A DNA stretch of 6,994 nucleotides from Desulfovibrio sp. UBA4079 (lineage in GTDB: Bacteria > Desulfobacterota > Desulfovibrionia > Desulfovibrionales > Desulfovibrionaceae): assembly GCA_002382645.1 (NCBI GenBank), contig DFYP01000089.1, positions 1 through 6,994 of the forward strand. The letters are read 5' to 3'. The position numbers and the translations under genes are program-made. The notes below the pieces were generated by a model, which saw nothing but the letters and a program-made list of their open reading frames with translations, was not told where the DNA came from and made no database searches. Shown here one piece after another: positions 6,477 to 6,994 of this stretch (positions are counted from its first letter, which is position 1; each line of letters opens with the position of its first letter).

Positions 6477-6968
6477 ATGCACGGCGAACCGAACAGGGGC
6501 CAATGGCTGGCCGTGGGACGCGAGCTCCATGCGCGCTTCGGACTGAACCCATCCATCAACGACGCCAAGGGGCATCCGCTGGCGGCCAACGAACACTGGG
6601 CCAACAATCTCTGCCCGGCCATCCGGGGCAGCAATGAGGGGCATTCCCCGGTCTGCATCGGCGCGGGCGAGCATTTCGCCCGGCTGTTGCGCGAGAGCGG
6701 CAAGCCCGTGGTGGAGGAATGCGGGGCCGGCATGCTGCGCATCGCCGTGCCCATCTTCGTGGGCCAGGAGTTCCAGGGCAGCCTGGGCGGCTGCGGCAAG
6801 GTCTGCGAGGGCGGCGACGTGGACGAATTCATGATCCGCAAGGTCACGGGCCTGGACCTGGAGCAGATCCGGGAACAGGCCTCCAGCGTGGCCTCGATCA
6901 CCTGGAGCGAGGCCGACGAGATCGTGGAGTTCCTGGAGGAGAAGGTCCGCTCCCTGTCCGGGAACTAG
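6477..6968 (+). CDS. Stand-alone PocR-domain sensor protein
   Basis: The gene encodes 163 aa. Residues about 9-125 resemble the PocR ligand-binding domain: the tryptophan-led helix WLAVGRELHARFGL, then NPSINDAKGHPL (the usual 'sv.d..G.pl' strand), a Cys in SPVCIG (60), the KPVVEECGAGML block (Cys82) and the AVPIFVGQEFQGSLGGCGKVC strands. Five cysteines are present (46, 60, 82, 106, 110), the last two as CGKVC. In Salmonella PocR this domain precedes an AraC-type DNA-binding domain and responds to propanediol; the family has been predicted to sense small hydrocarbon derivatives. Here there is no output domain. The tail (about 126-163) is helical and acidic, ending EFLEEKVRSL, and may mediate dimerisation or partner binding. 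AGGGGG lies 5 bases before the ATG at 6477, favouring it over an in-frame ATG at 6435 that lies within the inverted repeat and lacks a ribosome site. It is divergent from the operon containing cobS. PocR-like identity is confident; ligand is unknown. Confidence 0.82.
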   Translation: MHGEPNRGQWLAVGRELHARFGLNPSINDAKGHPLAANEHWANNLCPAIRGSNEGHSPVCIGAGEHFARLLRESGKPVVEECGAGMLRIAVPIFVGQEFQGSLGGCGKVCEGGDVDEFMIRKVTGLDLEQIREQASSVASITWSEADEIVEFLEEKVRSLSGN

Positions 6969-6994
6969 GGCTTTCCGCGCGCAAAAAAAGGGCG
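6969..6994. other. Right edge, downstream of the PocR gene
   Basis: This short stretch holds an A-run (6984-6990) followed by GGGCG. It could be the left part of a terminator hairpin continuing past the edge, but the other arm is not visible, so no terminator can be called. Confidence 0.2.

Overview
The window is very GC-rich and densely coded, with GGAGG-type ribosome binding sites and codons strongly ending in G or C. The gene content suggests a delta-proteobacterial sulfate reducer of the Desulfovibrio type: a GAF/GGDEF signalling protein behind a sigma-54-like promoter, a stand-alone PocR sensor domain, late cobalamin synthesis, and tandem GT4 glycosyltransferases. No phylogenetic marker is present, so this placement is an inference. 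I see no insertion sequence, phage gene, tRNA, rRNA or CRISPR array.

Layout. Positions 1-2141 (minus strand) hold two translationally coupled glycosyltransferase genes. The upstream one is complete (549 aa). The downstream one starts at a GTG inside a 4-base overlap and runs off the left edge. Positions 2142-2335 are a divergent intergenic region with a well-spaced -24/-12 element pointing right. Positions 2336-3820 (plus) encode a diguanylate cyclase with a GGEEF active site and an RxxD inhibitory site. A 16-bp hairpin with a T-run at 3839-3877 separates it from a convergent minus-strand operon.

That operon reads from 6329 down to 3889. It contains a YitT-family membrane protein, a SAM hydroxide adenosyltransferase (SAM hydrolase, formerly DUF62), and CobS (cobalamin synthase). 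The first two genes are 9 bases apart and the last two overlap by 13 bases. Divergent from it, across a 147-base region carrying a sigma-70-like promoter and an inverted repeat, lies a small PocR-domain protein (6477-6968).

How the genes may work together. The glycosyltransferases probably build a surface polysaccharide or glycan. The diguanylate cyclase makes c-di-GMP, which commonly controls surface polysaccharides, but no direct link is visible. The second half joins SAM turnover, corrinoid assembly, a membrane protein of unknown substrate and a candidate small-molecule sensor. PocR is the sensing domain of the Salmonella pdu/cob regulator, so its position across from a cobS operon is suggestive, though unproven. 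The most unusual single observation is a Gln where I expect the catalytic His of the SAM hydrolase family.
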